Shown here in pieces: positions 1 to 5,217 of a stretch of 5,217 bases of DNA (its first letter is position 1; the number at the start of each line of letters is the position of its first letter). The DNA is taken from NCBI RefSeq assembly GCF_020829685.1, contig NZ_JAIVFR010000540.1:1-5217 (forward strand), in the 5' to 3' direction. This DNA is from Nostoc sp. CHAB 5715. Lineage in GTDB: Bacteria; Cyanobacteriota; Cyanobacteriia; Cyanobacteriales; Nostocaceae. The notes beneath the pieces were generated by a model. The model was not told where the DNA came from, made no database searches, and was given only the letters and a program-made list of their open reading frames with translations. The translations under genes were made by a program, and so were the position numbers.

Positions 1-281
1 AACATCCACAGTTGTTAATTAATTCACACTGGTATTGTATACATTTTGATGTATTCATCCTACCAAAAGCTCACGACACCAGCGATCGCAGTTCTCACCT
101 TTGCAAATCCAGCTAGTGCAATGTTTAGTGATTACGTCATCTACAGGCATATTCTAGAGCCAATACAAGGAGTCGGCGTTGCACTCATCGTACTTGCGAG
201 CCTGGCAGTGAATTTAAACTGGTCATTATTTCCAACTAACCTGATTTCAAAGATGTGAATTAATTAACAACTGTGGATGTT
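1..281. repeat. 28-bp perfect inverted repeat pair bounding a 281-bp unit (MITE-like or invertible segment)
   Basis: Positions 1-28 are the exact reverse complement of 254-281; pairing stops inward at 29/253. Each arm contains the palindrome TTAATTAA (15-22 and 260-267). The arms enclose 225 bp that include a small ORF whose stop codon lies in the right arm. Size and arm length fit a miniature inverted-repeat element, a small cassette between transposon ends, or a site-specifically invertible segment. The left arm begins at the first base of the window, so neither its true outer end nor a target-site duplication can be seen. If the window starts at a contig end, an assembly artefact is also possible. 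No transposase or recombinase gene is present in the window. Confidence 0.75.
49..258 (+). CDS. Small hypothetical exported or membrane protein inside the inverted-repeat unit
   Basis: This is a 69-residue ORF of a family I do not recognise. The N-terminus has one lysine (K7), a hydrophobic stretch at about residues 8-19, and an Ala-Ser-Ala motif ending at residue 24, like a signal-peptidase site. A second hydrophobic segment at about residues 41-61 (GVGVALIVLASLAVNLNW) could span a membrane. The protein may be a secreted or thylakoid/plasma-membrane micropeptide. ATG 49 is chosen; a TTG at 46 is also in frame, and neither has a clear Shine-Dalgarno sequence. A HIP1 site lies inside the ORF (82-89). 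The ORF fits almost exactly between the inverted-repeat arms and its TGA (256-258) is in the right arm, so it may be cargo of a mobile unit. It could also be a chance ORF, although its composition looks protein-like. Confidence 0.45.
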   Translation: MYSSYQKLTTPAIAVLTFANPASAMFSDYVIYRHILEPIQGVGVALIVLASLAVNLNWSLFPTNLISKM

Positions 282-292
282 GAATCTAAAAT
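264..292 (+). promoter_or_regulatory. Probable sigma70-type promoter of the asd-aspartokinase operon, straddling the repeat edge
   Basis: TTAACA at 264-269 (5 of 6 matches to TTGACA) and TAAAAT at 287-292 (5 of 6 to TATAAT) are separated by exactly 17 bp. The -35 box lies inside the right inverted-repeat arm and the -10 box lies outside it. Transcription would start near 299, leaving a leader of about 28 nt with the Shine-Dalgarno sequence of the dehydrogenase. This geometry is typical of hybrid promoters made when a mobile element end supplies a -35 box. It is predicted from sequence only. Confidence 0.55.
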
Positions 293-315
293 CCTATCCA
301 CTACAAAGTTTTTAT

Positions 316-323
316 GGAGAAAG
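316..323 (+). promoter_or_regulatory. Shine-Dalgarno site that fixes the dehydrogenase start at 327
   Basis: GGAGAAAG lies 7 nt (counted from the end of GGAG) before ATG 327. The longer in-frame start at ATG 273 would add 18 residues unlike the family. It would also begin inside the inverted-repeat arm and overlap the predicted -10 box, so 327 is preferred. Confidence 0.75.
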
Positions 324-326
324 CCC

Positions 327-1364
327 ATGCCAACTGTTCAAAAAAATCCTAGTGTCGCAATTGTCGGAGCCACAGGTATCGTCGGCACTACTTTCTTATC
401 GCTGTTTGAGGAGCGCTCTTTTGAGTATTCCAACTTGCATTTAGTTGCTTCATCGCGCTCAGTCGGTCGTAGCTTAACTGTAAGCGGACACGATTATGAA
501 GTTTGCGATTTGGCGGACTTTGATTTTACAGGTGTTGACATTGCTTTCTTTGCTGCTGGAACGCCTATTAGTCGTGAATGGGTCGGCAAGGCAGTAGAGC
601 AAGGCGCACTTGTAATTGACAACACCAATGCGTTTCGGATGAACCCCGATACACCACTTGTTGTGCCGCAGGTAAACCGTCATCTTTTAGTAGAACGGCC
701 TAAGAGCGGAATCATAGCTAATCCAAATTGTTCAACAATTCCGTTGGTACGGCTTTTACAGCCGATTGAACAGAGTTACCGCGTGAAGCGAGTAATTGTC
801 AGTACATATCAATCTGCTTCTGGTCGAGGTGTTACGGGTATTGATGAACTCAAAAATGGTTCTCTACAAATTATCAAAACTCCATTAGAACCACCAGAAG
901 CAAAGCGTTTTCCTGTGGCTTTGGCTTTCAATCTCATTCCTAGCATTGATGTGCTTCTTGATAACCACTTCACACTGGAGGAGCAAAAAATGCTTCAGGA
1001 GTCGCGGAAGATACTCAACCGTCCGGACTTAGACGTTTCTGCAACTTGTGTCAGAGTACCAGTTATTAATTGCCACTCAGAAGCAGTTTATTTTGAATGC
1101 GATCGCGACTTAGATCGCAATGATATCGTTGAATTGCTCCGTCATGCTCCAGAAGTGACAGTTTATGACGATGAAGCTACGCAAGGTTATCCGACACCAC
1201 GAACTATAGATAATCCCGATCATATCCATGTTGGTCGAATCAGAATTGACCCCAATAATCCCAAAGCTGGATGGTTTTGGCTAGTTTCCGACAATCTTCG
1301 GATCGGTGCAGCTTTAAACGCAATCCAAATCGCCGAGGAGATGATTCAAAGGCAGGTGATTTAA
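327..1364 (+). CDS. asd: Aspartate-semialdehyde dehydrogenase
   Basis: A 345-residue cytosolic enzyme that reduces 4-aspartyl phosphate to L-aspartate 4-semialdehyde with NADPH, the second step of the aspartate pathway. The Rossmann nucleotide loop GATGIVG is at residues 14-20. The catalytic cysteine is Cys135 in ANPNCSTI. The substrate-binding glutamine is Gln162 in STYQSASGRGV, and the acid/base histidine is His250 in RVPVINCHSEAV. A typical C-terminal dimer segment SDNLRIGAALNAIQIAE ends near residue 337. The length is normal and all key residues are present, so it should be active. The start at 327 is set by a good Shine-Dalgarno site. The gene sits 1 nt before the aspartokinase and is probably co-transcribed. 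I cannot tell from this window whether it is the only copy in the genome; pairing with an atypical kinase suggests a specialised paralogue. Confidence 0.95.
   Translation: MPTVQKNPSVAIVGATGIVGTTFLSLFEERSFEYSNLHLVASSRSVGRSLTVSGHDYEVCDLADFDFTGVDIAFFAAGTPISREWVGKAVEQGALVIDNTNAFRMNPDTPLVVPQVNRHLLVERPKSGIIANPNCSTIPLVRLLQPIEQSYRVKRVIVSTYQSASGRGVTGIDELKNGSLQIIKTPLEPPEAKRFPVALAFNLIPSIDVLLDNHFTLEEQKMLQESRKILNRPDLDVSATCVRVPVINCHSEAVYFECDRDLDRNDIVELLRHAPEVTVYDDEATQGYPTPRTIDNPDHIHVGRIRIDPNNPKAGWFWLVSDNLRIGAALNAIQIAEEMIQRQVI
1354..1358 (+). promoter_or_regulatory. Shine-Dalgarno site of the aspartokinase, inside the end of asd
   Basis: AGGTG lies 7 nt before ATG 1366 and overlaps the last codons of asd (stop 1362-1364). 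With only one base between stop and start, the two genes are probably translationally coupled, which would keep kinase and dehydrogenase in similar amounts. Confidence 0.6.
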
Positions 1365-1365
1365 A

Positions 1366-2433
1366 ATGCAAATCCGCGTCCTCAAGTTTGGTGGGTCAAC
1401 CTTTCAACGTAGTGCTGATTTCAACACCATTGCAGCATTTCTCAAATCTCGGCTTGAGCAAGATAGCGAGAAGCTTGTAGTGGTGGTTAGTGCAATGGCT
1501 GGTTTGACGGATGAATTTCATAAACTCGCTTTGGAAGTGAACACAAATCCATCACCACAAGCGCTTGACTCACTTCTTCCACTTGCTGATACTATCGGGG
1601 CAAATCTGCTTCGTTTAGCAGTCGAGGCAACAGATATTTCTGCGAAAGTACTGTCTGGCTATCAACTAGGTATTGTTACAGACTCCAACTTCTCTCATGC
1701 TTCGATCCAAAAAATTGATGGAGCAGTTTTAAAACAAGCACTGACAGAAGTTGATATTGTAGTAGTTCCTGGTGGTCAAGCAGTCGATGAACATAATCGT
1801 CTCACATTCCTTGGTAGAAACAGTTCTGACTTTACTGCTGTAATCCTAGCAGCAACACTTGAACTTGAAAGTTGCGAGATTTTTTCTGATGTCAGTGGAA
1901 TTTACAGCGCTGATCCTAATCTCATCCAAAACACTAGACTTCTTGAGACTGTATCTTTTGACACCGCAATCAACTTTTCACTCAGCGGGGCAAAAGTCTT
2001 GCACTATAAATCAGTACAAGTTGCCAAAGATAAAGGAGTGCAAATCGTGTGTCGGCATAATCAGAATGATTATCGCATTGGAACGGTAATCGGTAATGGT
2101 AAGACATCAAAGGCGACCATACTCGATCCTCGGTCAATTGTCCTAGAGTTTGCGTCAAAACGAGATTTCGAGATTGCCAGACTTAAGCTACAACTAGCAA
2201 ATATTCCTGTTATTTTAATCGAAGACCAAAAAGTGCCAATGCTTGTAGTTACTTGCGGTTTTTTTGATGCTGTCAAGTTCTTAGCTGAGTCTGGTATTAA
2301 CGCACATCGCCGAAATTCTCTGCTAATTAGTGAATTTAACGGTGATAGCTTAGTACTAAGGCATATTGTCAGTACTAATGAGGCGATCGCATTATGCCAA
2401 ACAATCCACGATTGCTTGTATAAATATAGCTAA
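1366..2433 (+). CDS. Divergent short aspartate kinase (amino acid kinase family)
   Basis: A 355-residue protein of the amino acid kinase family, most like aspartokinase, which phosphorylates the side-chain carboxylate of aspartate with ATP. Visible motifs are KFGGST (7-12), VSAMAGLTD (41-49), LGRNSSDFTA (149-158, usually LGRGGSDTTA), EIFSDVSGIYSADP (171-184, ATP-site EI..DV.G.Y..DP) and SGAKVLH (207-213). Lys7, Thr48, Arg151, Ser154 and Asp155 occupy expected active-site positions. Two departures stand out: the usual GE..SA motif reads AD..GA (Ala74-Asp75), and GRGG is GRNS. After the kinase domain (to about 245) only about 110 residues remain, with at most one or two weak ACT-like units, so normal lysine/threonine feedback control is doubtful. 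It forms a tight pair with asd. It is very likely a kinase of this family; the exact substrate is uncertain. Confidence 0.88.
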   Translation: MQIRVLKFGGSTFQRSADFNTIAAFLKSRLEQDSEKLVVVVSAMAGLTDEFHKLALEVNTNPSPQALDSLLPLADTIGANLLRLAVEATDISAKVLSGYQLGIVTDSNFSHASIQKIDGAVLKQALTEVDIVVVPGGQAVDEHNRLTFLGRNSSDFTAVILAATLELESCEIFSDVSGIYSADPNLIQNTRLLETVSFDTAINFSLSGAKVLHYKSVQVAKDKGVQIVCRHNQNDYRIGTVIGNGKTSKATILDPRSIVLEFASKRDFEIARLKLQLANIPVILIEDQKVPMLVVTCGFFDAVKFLAESGINAHRRNSLLISEFNGDSLVLRHIVSTNEAIALCQTIHDCLYKYS

Positions 2434-2466
2434 AGTCCAAAACTATCACAATCAAATGTGAATAAA

Positions 2467-3498
2467 ATGGATGATATTTACTTTTGGTTTTCTCAAGACT
2501 ACGCCCAAGCTCAAGAACGTTTCCAAAAAACAACGCATTTATTAGAACACGGAGCTATAGAAGTCAGCGATGGTCTGACCATCGACTGGGCTTGGTCGGG
2601 AGACCCCCAGTCTCCTCACGTCCTTGTCTTTAGTAGCGGACTCCACGGCATTGAGGGATTTGCTGGTAGTGCTGCTCAACTTTATTTGCTGTCTCTTAAC
2701 CCTGAAATCTCTACACTTTGGCTGCATGTACTCAATCCTTGGGGAATGGCAAATCTGCGACGCGTGGATAGCGCAAACGTAGACCTGAATCGTAATTTTC
2801 TCGCAGAGGAAAACGAGTATCAAGGCGTACATCCCACTTATAGTCTCCTCGATCCTCTGCTGAATCCACCTTCGCCACCAACAAGGGATTTCTTTTTATT
2901 GCAAGTCATGCAAGCAGTGCTTCAACATGGCTACGAGAACGTGAAAAATGCTGTGGTGACTGGGCAATATGAATATCCCCAAGGTTTATTCTTTGGTGGT
3001 AAATCGTTACAGCTTGGGTTGTCTCGACTATTATTATTTCTCGACAAGACGCTGAGTCACCGAGAAAGAATTGTACACGTTGACCTGCACAGTGGTCTCG
3101 GTAAGTTTGGCGAGATATCTTTGCTACTTGAAGGAGAGTCTAATCCAGAGCAAGTCGCACGAGCGCAGCGTGCGTTTGGCTCTAGGTTGAAAAGCCGTTA
3201 CGATCGCAAAGGTGGCTACCTTGTCCGTGGTGGCTTTACCCGCACTCTGGCTCAACGCCTTCAGGGTGTCCGCTACGATGGGATTACGTGTGAGTTTGGC
3301 ACCTATAATATGCTCCATGTTTTAGCTGCGTTACGCAACGAGAATCGACTGTATCACTATGCACAAACAAACTTGTTTGCTCCCTCCAAGCAGCCATTGC
3401 TAGAAGTGTTTTCGCCCTCCGCTCTAACATGGCGTAATCAGGTTTTATTACATGCAATAACAGTTTATAAACAAGCCTGTGTAATGTTGAAAGATTAG
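2467..3498 (+). CDS. DUF2817/M14-type zinc metallohydrolase
   Basis: A 343-residue protein resembling the DUF2817 branch of the M14 carboxypeptidase/aspartoacylase superfamily. Putative zinc ligands are His60 and Glu63 in SGLHGIEGFAG and His208 in VDLHSGLG. Asn108-Arg109 in VDLNRNF match the M14 substrate-carboxylate motif, and Glu276 in CEFGTYN is the likely general base. All catalytic positions appear intact. There is no signal peptide, so it should be cytosolic and more likely acts on a small amide or peptide than on exported protein. ATG 2467 is chosen; GTG 2458 is an in-frame alternative, and neither has a clear Shine-Dalgarno sequence. It begins 33 nt after the aspartokinase and is probably in the same operon. 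That suggests a role as deacylase or peptidase on an aspartate-derived compound, which is inference. Confidence 0.85.
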   Translation: MDDIYFWFSQDYAQAQERFQKTTHLLEHGAIEVSDGLTIDWAWSGDPQSPHVLVFSSGLHGIEGFAGSAAQLYLLSLNPEISTLWLHVLNPWGMANLRRVDSANVDLNRNFLAEENEYQGVHPTYSLLDPLLNPPSPPTRDFFLLQVMQAVLQHGYENVKNAVVTGQYEYPQGLFFGGKSLQLGLSRLLLFLDKTLSHRERIVHVDLHSGLGKFGEISLLLEGESNPEQVARAQRAFGSRLKSRYDRKGGYLVRGGFTRTLAQRLQGVRYDGITCEFGTYNMLHVLAALRNENRLYHYAQTNLFAPSKQPLLEVFSPSALTWRNQVLLHAITVYKQACVMLKD

Positions 3499-3603
3499 AA
3501 TTATATTACTGCTGATTCTTTTGCGTTGGCACTATCGGGGACAAAGATTACCAGAGAATAGAGGCGATCGCCTTTTGTGTAGGAATTGGATTTTTACTAT
3601 CGA

Positions 3604-4311
3604 CTAAGCACCTGCATCAAGATTGTGAAAAAAAGTAATCCTGAGAGCCAATCGGCACTGTAGTGCAGTCGATGCTACTGGAGTTACCATGTGCCAGGAA
3701 TTATCTGAGCGCACAATTACAGCCGAAAACTGGTTCAGTGGTGCAATATCTTGGAAGACAGATTCTGGTTTTTCGTCCAAGAGAATTCGCAAACAACCAC
3801 CCCAATCCATAGACCATTGTTCATTGAAAAATAGCAAATGAGTCAAAGCTTTTGATGGTTCATCAGTATGAGGGCGATGACAGTGACCTAAATTATATCG
3901 ACGAAACCCAATCACCATTGCACAGTCTTTCAATTCTACCCCAGACATCTGTGTTAAGGCTTGGCGGTAAGCAGGTGTCCACAATTCTTCTATCACTTGT
4001 CGCCAAATACTGCTCTTATTACCAAGATTAGAAGATAATCTTCCTTGTGCAATGCGATCGCGCCAACGATCTGACAACTCAGGGCTGGCGCGATCGCAAA
4101 ACTTGTACATCAAAGCAATATCCTCATTACTAGCAAGCATATCACTCCAAAGATACCCATATCCTTCCCCCATTGATAAGCGAAACTGTTCCTGGGGAAA
4201 GCTGGCAGCAAGTTCCAAGCTAGCTGCTTTGGGCAACAAATTCTCTATCACAGCATAACTGTATGGAACTGATTGCATTGTTGTATAATGAATGGCATCT
4301 AAATTTAGCAT
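3604..4311 (-). CDS. 2-oxoglutarate/Fe(II)-dependent oxygenase (prolyl-hydroxylase-like)
   Basis: A 235-residue protein with the double-stranded beta-helix iron motif HxD...H. His148 and Asp150 lie in HCHRPHTDEPSKALTHLLFF, and distal His207 lies in RSDNSWHMVTPV. Arg220 or Arg224 in QCRLALRITFF is the likely 2-oxoglutarate carboxylate anchor. The glycine-tryptophan turn in DWGGCLRI (169-176) is typical of the prolyl 4-hydroxylase-like group. It probably hydroxylates an amino acid, peptide or metabolite using O2 and 2-oxoglutarate; the substrate cannot be read from sequence. ATG 4311 gives the longest form; Met12 (codon at 4278-4276) is a possible later start, and neither has a strong Shine-Dalgarno sequence. 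It converges on the metallohydrolase with a 105-bp gap, so it is a separate transcription unit. The gene contains two HIP1 sites that form a 13-bp inverted repeat. Confidence 0.85.
   Translation of the reverse strand: MLNLDAIHYTTMQSVPYSYAVIENLLPKAASLELAASFPQEQFRLSMGEGYGYLWSDMLASNEDIALMYKFCDRASPELSDRWRDRIAQGRLSSNLGNKSSIWRQVIEELWTPAYRQALTQMSGVELKDCAMVIGFRRYNLGHCHRPHTDEPSKALTHLLFFNEQWSMDWGGCLRILLDEKPESVFQDIAPLNQFSAVIVRSDNSWHMVTPVASTALQCRLALRITFFHNLDAGA
4053..4098. repeat. 13-bp perfect inverted repeat built on two HIP1 sites within the oxygenase gene
   Basis: TGCGATCGCGCCA (4053-4065) is the exact reverse complement of 4086-4098, with a 20-nt spacer. Each arm contains GCGATCGC. In mRNA this would form a strong GC-rich hairpin over codons around residues 72-86 of the oxygenase. 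Confidence 0.85.
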
Positions 4312-4578
4312 TCTTAATCTTCTTTGGATTATGTTTGTAATTTACACTATCTGTATGATTGCTAAATTCAGGCTTAATATTATAAGTCAATAGTTTTCAA
4401 TTTCAGCATTTAACTAATTTTAGCGACTGAGGTATATATTCTTTATTAACAAAGTTATTTTTTTACCAACTATTTGGGACAATAGTATTAATTATTACAA
4501 TTCCTACAACTGAATGAGATTAGGTTGAGTGGGAATCTTGATTGAGCTATTTATTTATCAGCCGATCATAAAACTAAA
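4312..4578. other. AT-rich divergent spacer between the oxygenase and the modD-like gene
   Basis: These 267 bp hold no supportable ORF. They must contain the oxygenase promoter (minus strand) and any promoter of the modD-like gene. A weak plus-strand candidate is TTGAGT (4525-4530) followed 18 bp later by TATTTA (4549-4554). No convincing minus-strand promoter was found. A short dyad, ACTATT at 4469-4474 and AATAGT at 4481-4486 with a 6-nt spacer, could be a regulator site. Confidence 0.5.
4469..4486. promoter_or_regulatory. Possible operator: 6-bp dyad in the divergent spacer
   Basis: ACTATT and AATAGT are perfect inverted halves separated by TGGGAC. The location between two divergent genes suits a regulator site, but dyads of this size are frequent in AT-rich DNA and no known regulator motif is recognised. 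Confidence 0.2.
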
Positions 4579-4923
4579 ATGAGTGTTTTCTTCTCAGATG
4601 AGGCGATTGCTAGGTTAGTTCAGGAAGATGTTCCCTACCTAGATTTGACAACCTACGGACTTGGCATTGGCAAGCAACCTGGTAAAATCGAGTTTTCTAC
4701 CCGTCATCCGATGACCATTTGCGCTACTGAAGAAGCAGCCAGAGTATTAAAAAGCTTCATGTTCAAAACCTCGCCCGCAAGTGGCGCGAAAAAATCCTTG
4801 TATCTCAAGGTAGGTAAAAACCCCACCCCTAGTGTCGGGCTGAGTTTAATTGCGAATGGGCGAAAAAGCGAATTGCGAATTGGATTTATTTGGTCTATTA
4901 GTTGTATACATGGAGGAGTCTAG
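4579..4923 (+). pseudogene. modD: Truncated modD-like gene (N-terminal part of a molybdenum-locus pyrophosphorylase homologue)
   Basis: The first 59 residues match the start of ModD, a nicotinate-nucleotide pyrophosphorylase (QPRTase)-like protein found in molybdate transport loci. Recognisable parts are an SDEAIARLVQEDVPYLDLTT segment (6-25), GIGKQPGKIEFSTRHPM (29-45) and TEEAARVLKS (50-59). ModD proteins are about 280 residues long, and the phosphoribosyl- and substrate-binding barrel is absent here. From about base 4756 the frame continues for 55 codons of unrelated, low-plausibility sequence to a TAG at 4921-4923, and no other frame resumes the family. The gene therefore looks broken by a deletion or insertion near 4755. 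No clear Shine-Dalgarno sequence precedes ATG 4579. An active enzyme is very unlikely. Confidence 0.65.
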
Positions 4924-4958
4924 TCGCTGGATGGTTTTGCTTCAACTATAGTGTCGGG
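4830..4958. repeat. Direct 10-bp repeat TAGTGTCGGG downstream of the modD break
   Basis: Identical copies lie at 4830-4839 and 4949-4958, 119 bp apart. Between them are two copies of AATTGCGAAT (4848-4857 and 4871-4880), the second part of a tandem 7-mer GCGAATT pair (4868-4881). This repeated material lies just past the point where modD homology stops and may be what is left of an inserted element. No transposase is recognisable. Confidence 0.4.
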
Positions 4959-5217
4959 ACAACTACAACCCTTTTCCACAAATCGGACAGTTTTCCAATT
5001 TACAGGTGAGTTTCACTTTTAAACGGTTTATTAGCTTGATATAGCAATCCTAAATCAGTTGTGAAAATCAATCATACATAAATATTTTGGAAAAATTGGT
5101 TCTTGCGTTGGTTTTATGGTAGAGCATTAAAATCGCAGTTTTATAGAAAGGCTCAAAAACTTAAAACCCAGTCACAGCAATAAATCTAGCCTATCTTTAG
5201 GTTTTATTTATTATTCT
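4924..5217. other. Degenerate tail with no intact gene
   Basis: This stretch has no ORF with a credible start. It holds the second TAGTGTCGGG copy, a stretch at about 5037-5066 (from TGATATAGCAATCC to TTGTGAAA) that resembles dispersed repeats I remember from filamentous cyanobacterial genomes, and an open frame without a start codon at 5082-5183. A weak hairpin (CCTA, loop TCTT, TAGG, followed by T-rich sequence near the right end) could act as a terminator but is not convincing. Confidence 0.5.
5082..5183 (+). pseudogene. Possible C-terminal remnant of a basic, aromatic-rich protein
   Basis: A frame open for 33 codons before TAA (5181-5183) reads as a protein-like stretch rich in Trp, Phe, Lys and Arg (for example FLRWFYGRALKSQFYRKAQ). 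It follows an in-frame TAA at 5079-5081 and has no ATG, GTG or TTG start at its beginning. It may be the tail of a decayed gene. I do not recognise the family, and chance is a real alternative. Confidence 0.2.

Noticed and set aside
12..43. TTGTTA and TATACA as a promoter for the small ORF
   Set aside because: The spacing is 20 bp and the -10 match is poor.
273..326. Upstream ATG 273 as start of the semialdehyde dehydrogenase
   Set aside because: The 18 extra residues are unlike the family, the codon lies inside the inverted-repeat arm and overlaps the predicted promoter, and ATG 327 has a good Shine-Dalgarno sequence.
3562..3577. AGGC-GATC-GCCT followed by four-T run as a terminator after the metallohydrolase
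   Set aside because: This is an extended HIP1 palindrome; the stem is only 4 bp and the T run is short. It may aid termination but cannot be supported.
4447..4464. TAAC-AAA-GTTA plus seven T as a terminator in the divergent spacer
   Set aside because: A 4-bp AT-rich stem with a 3-nt loop is too weak, and no plus-strand gene ends upstream of it.
4856..4951. 31-codon plus-strand ORF in the repeat region
   Set aside because: It is short, has no ribosome binding site, overlaps the modD-like frame and shows no recognisable similarity.
1..5217. CRISPR array, tRNA or rRNA genes, riboswitch
   Set aside because: No regularly spaced repeats, no cloverleaf or TTCGA arm in a suitable context, and no rRNA-like sequence were seen on either strand by eye.

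Overview
The window is almost certainly cyanobacterial. It carries six copies of the HIP1 palindrome GCGATCGC in 5.2 kb (82, 1099, 2383, 3564, 4054, 4090), has AT-rich spacers, and its proteins look cyanobacterial. HIP1 is abundant in filamentous and many unicellular cyanobacteria. No species can be named from this sequence.

Layout. Positions 1-281 form a compact unit bounded by perfect 28-bp inverted repeats (1-28 and 254-281). It encloses a small ORF for a signal-peptide-like or membrane protein. A good sigma70-type promoter starts in the right arm, with its -35 inside the repeat and its -10 just outside, and points into a plus-strand cluster of three genes. These are an aspartate-semialdehyde dehydrogenase (327-1364), a short divergent aspartokinase (1366-2433), and a DUF2817/M14-type zinc metallohydrolase (2467-3498). 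The gaps are 1 and 33 nt, so this is very probably one operon. A 2-oxoglutarate/Fe(II) oxygenase gene (3604-4311, minus strand) converges on it. An AT-rich spacer of 267 bp separates that gene from a broken modD-like gene (4579-4923). The last 300 bp hold repeats and coding remnants and no intact gene.

How the genes may work together. The kinase and dehydrogenase are the first two steps from aspartate to aspartate 4-semialdehyde. The kinase is about 355 aa. Its C-terminal part is too short and too divergent for the usual multi-ACT feedback module, and some active-site motifs are altered. This suggests a specialised, possibly feedback-insensitive pair rather than the housekeeping lysine/threonine route. 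The order kinase/dehydrogenase plus amidohydrolase-like enzyme resembles acylated or carrier-protected schemes such as ArgB-ArgC-ArgE and LysZ-LysY-LysK. The nearby oxygenase could hydroxylate a product. The gene families are seen directly in the sequence; the joint pathway is inference.
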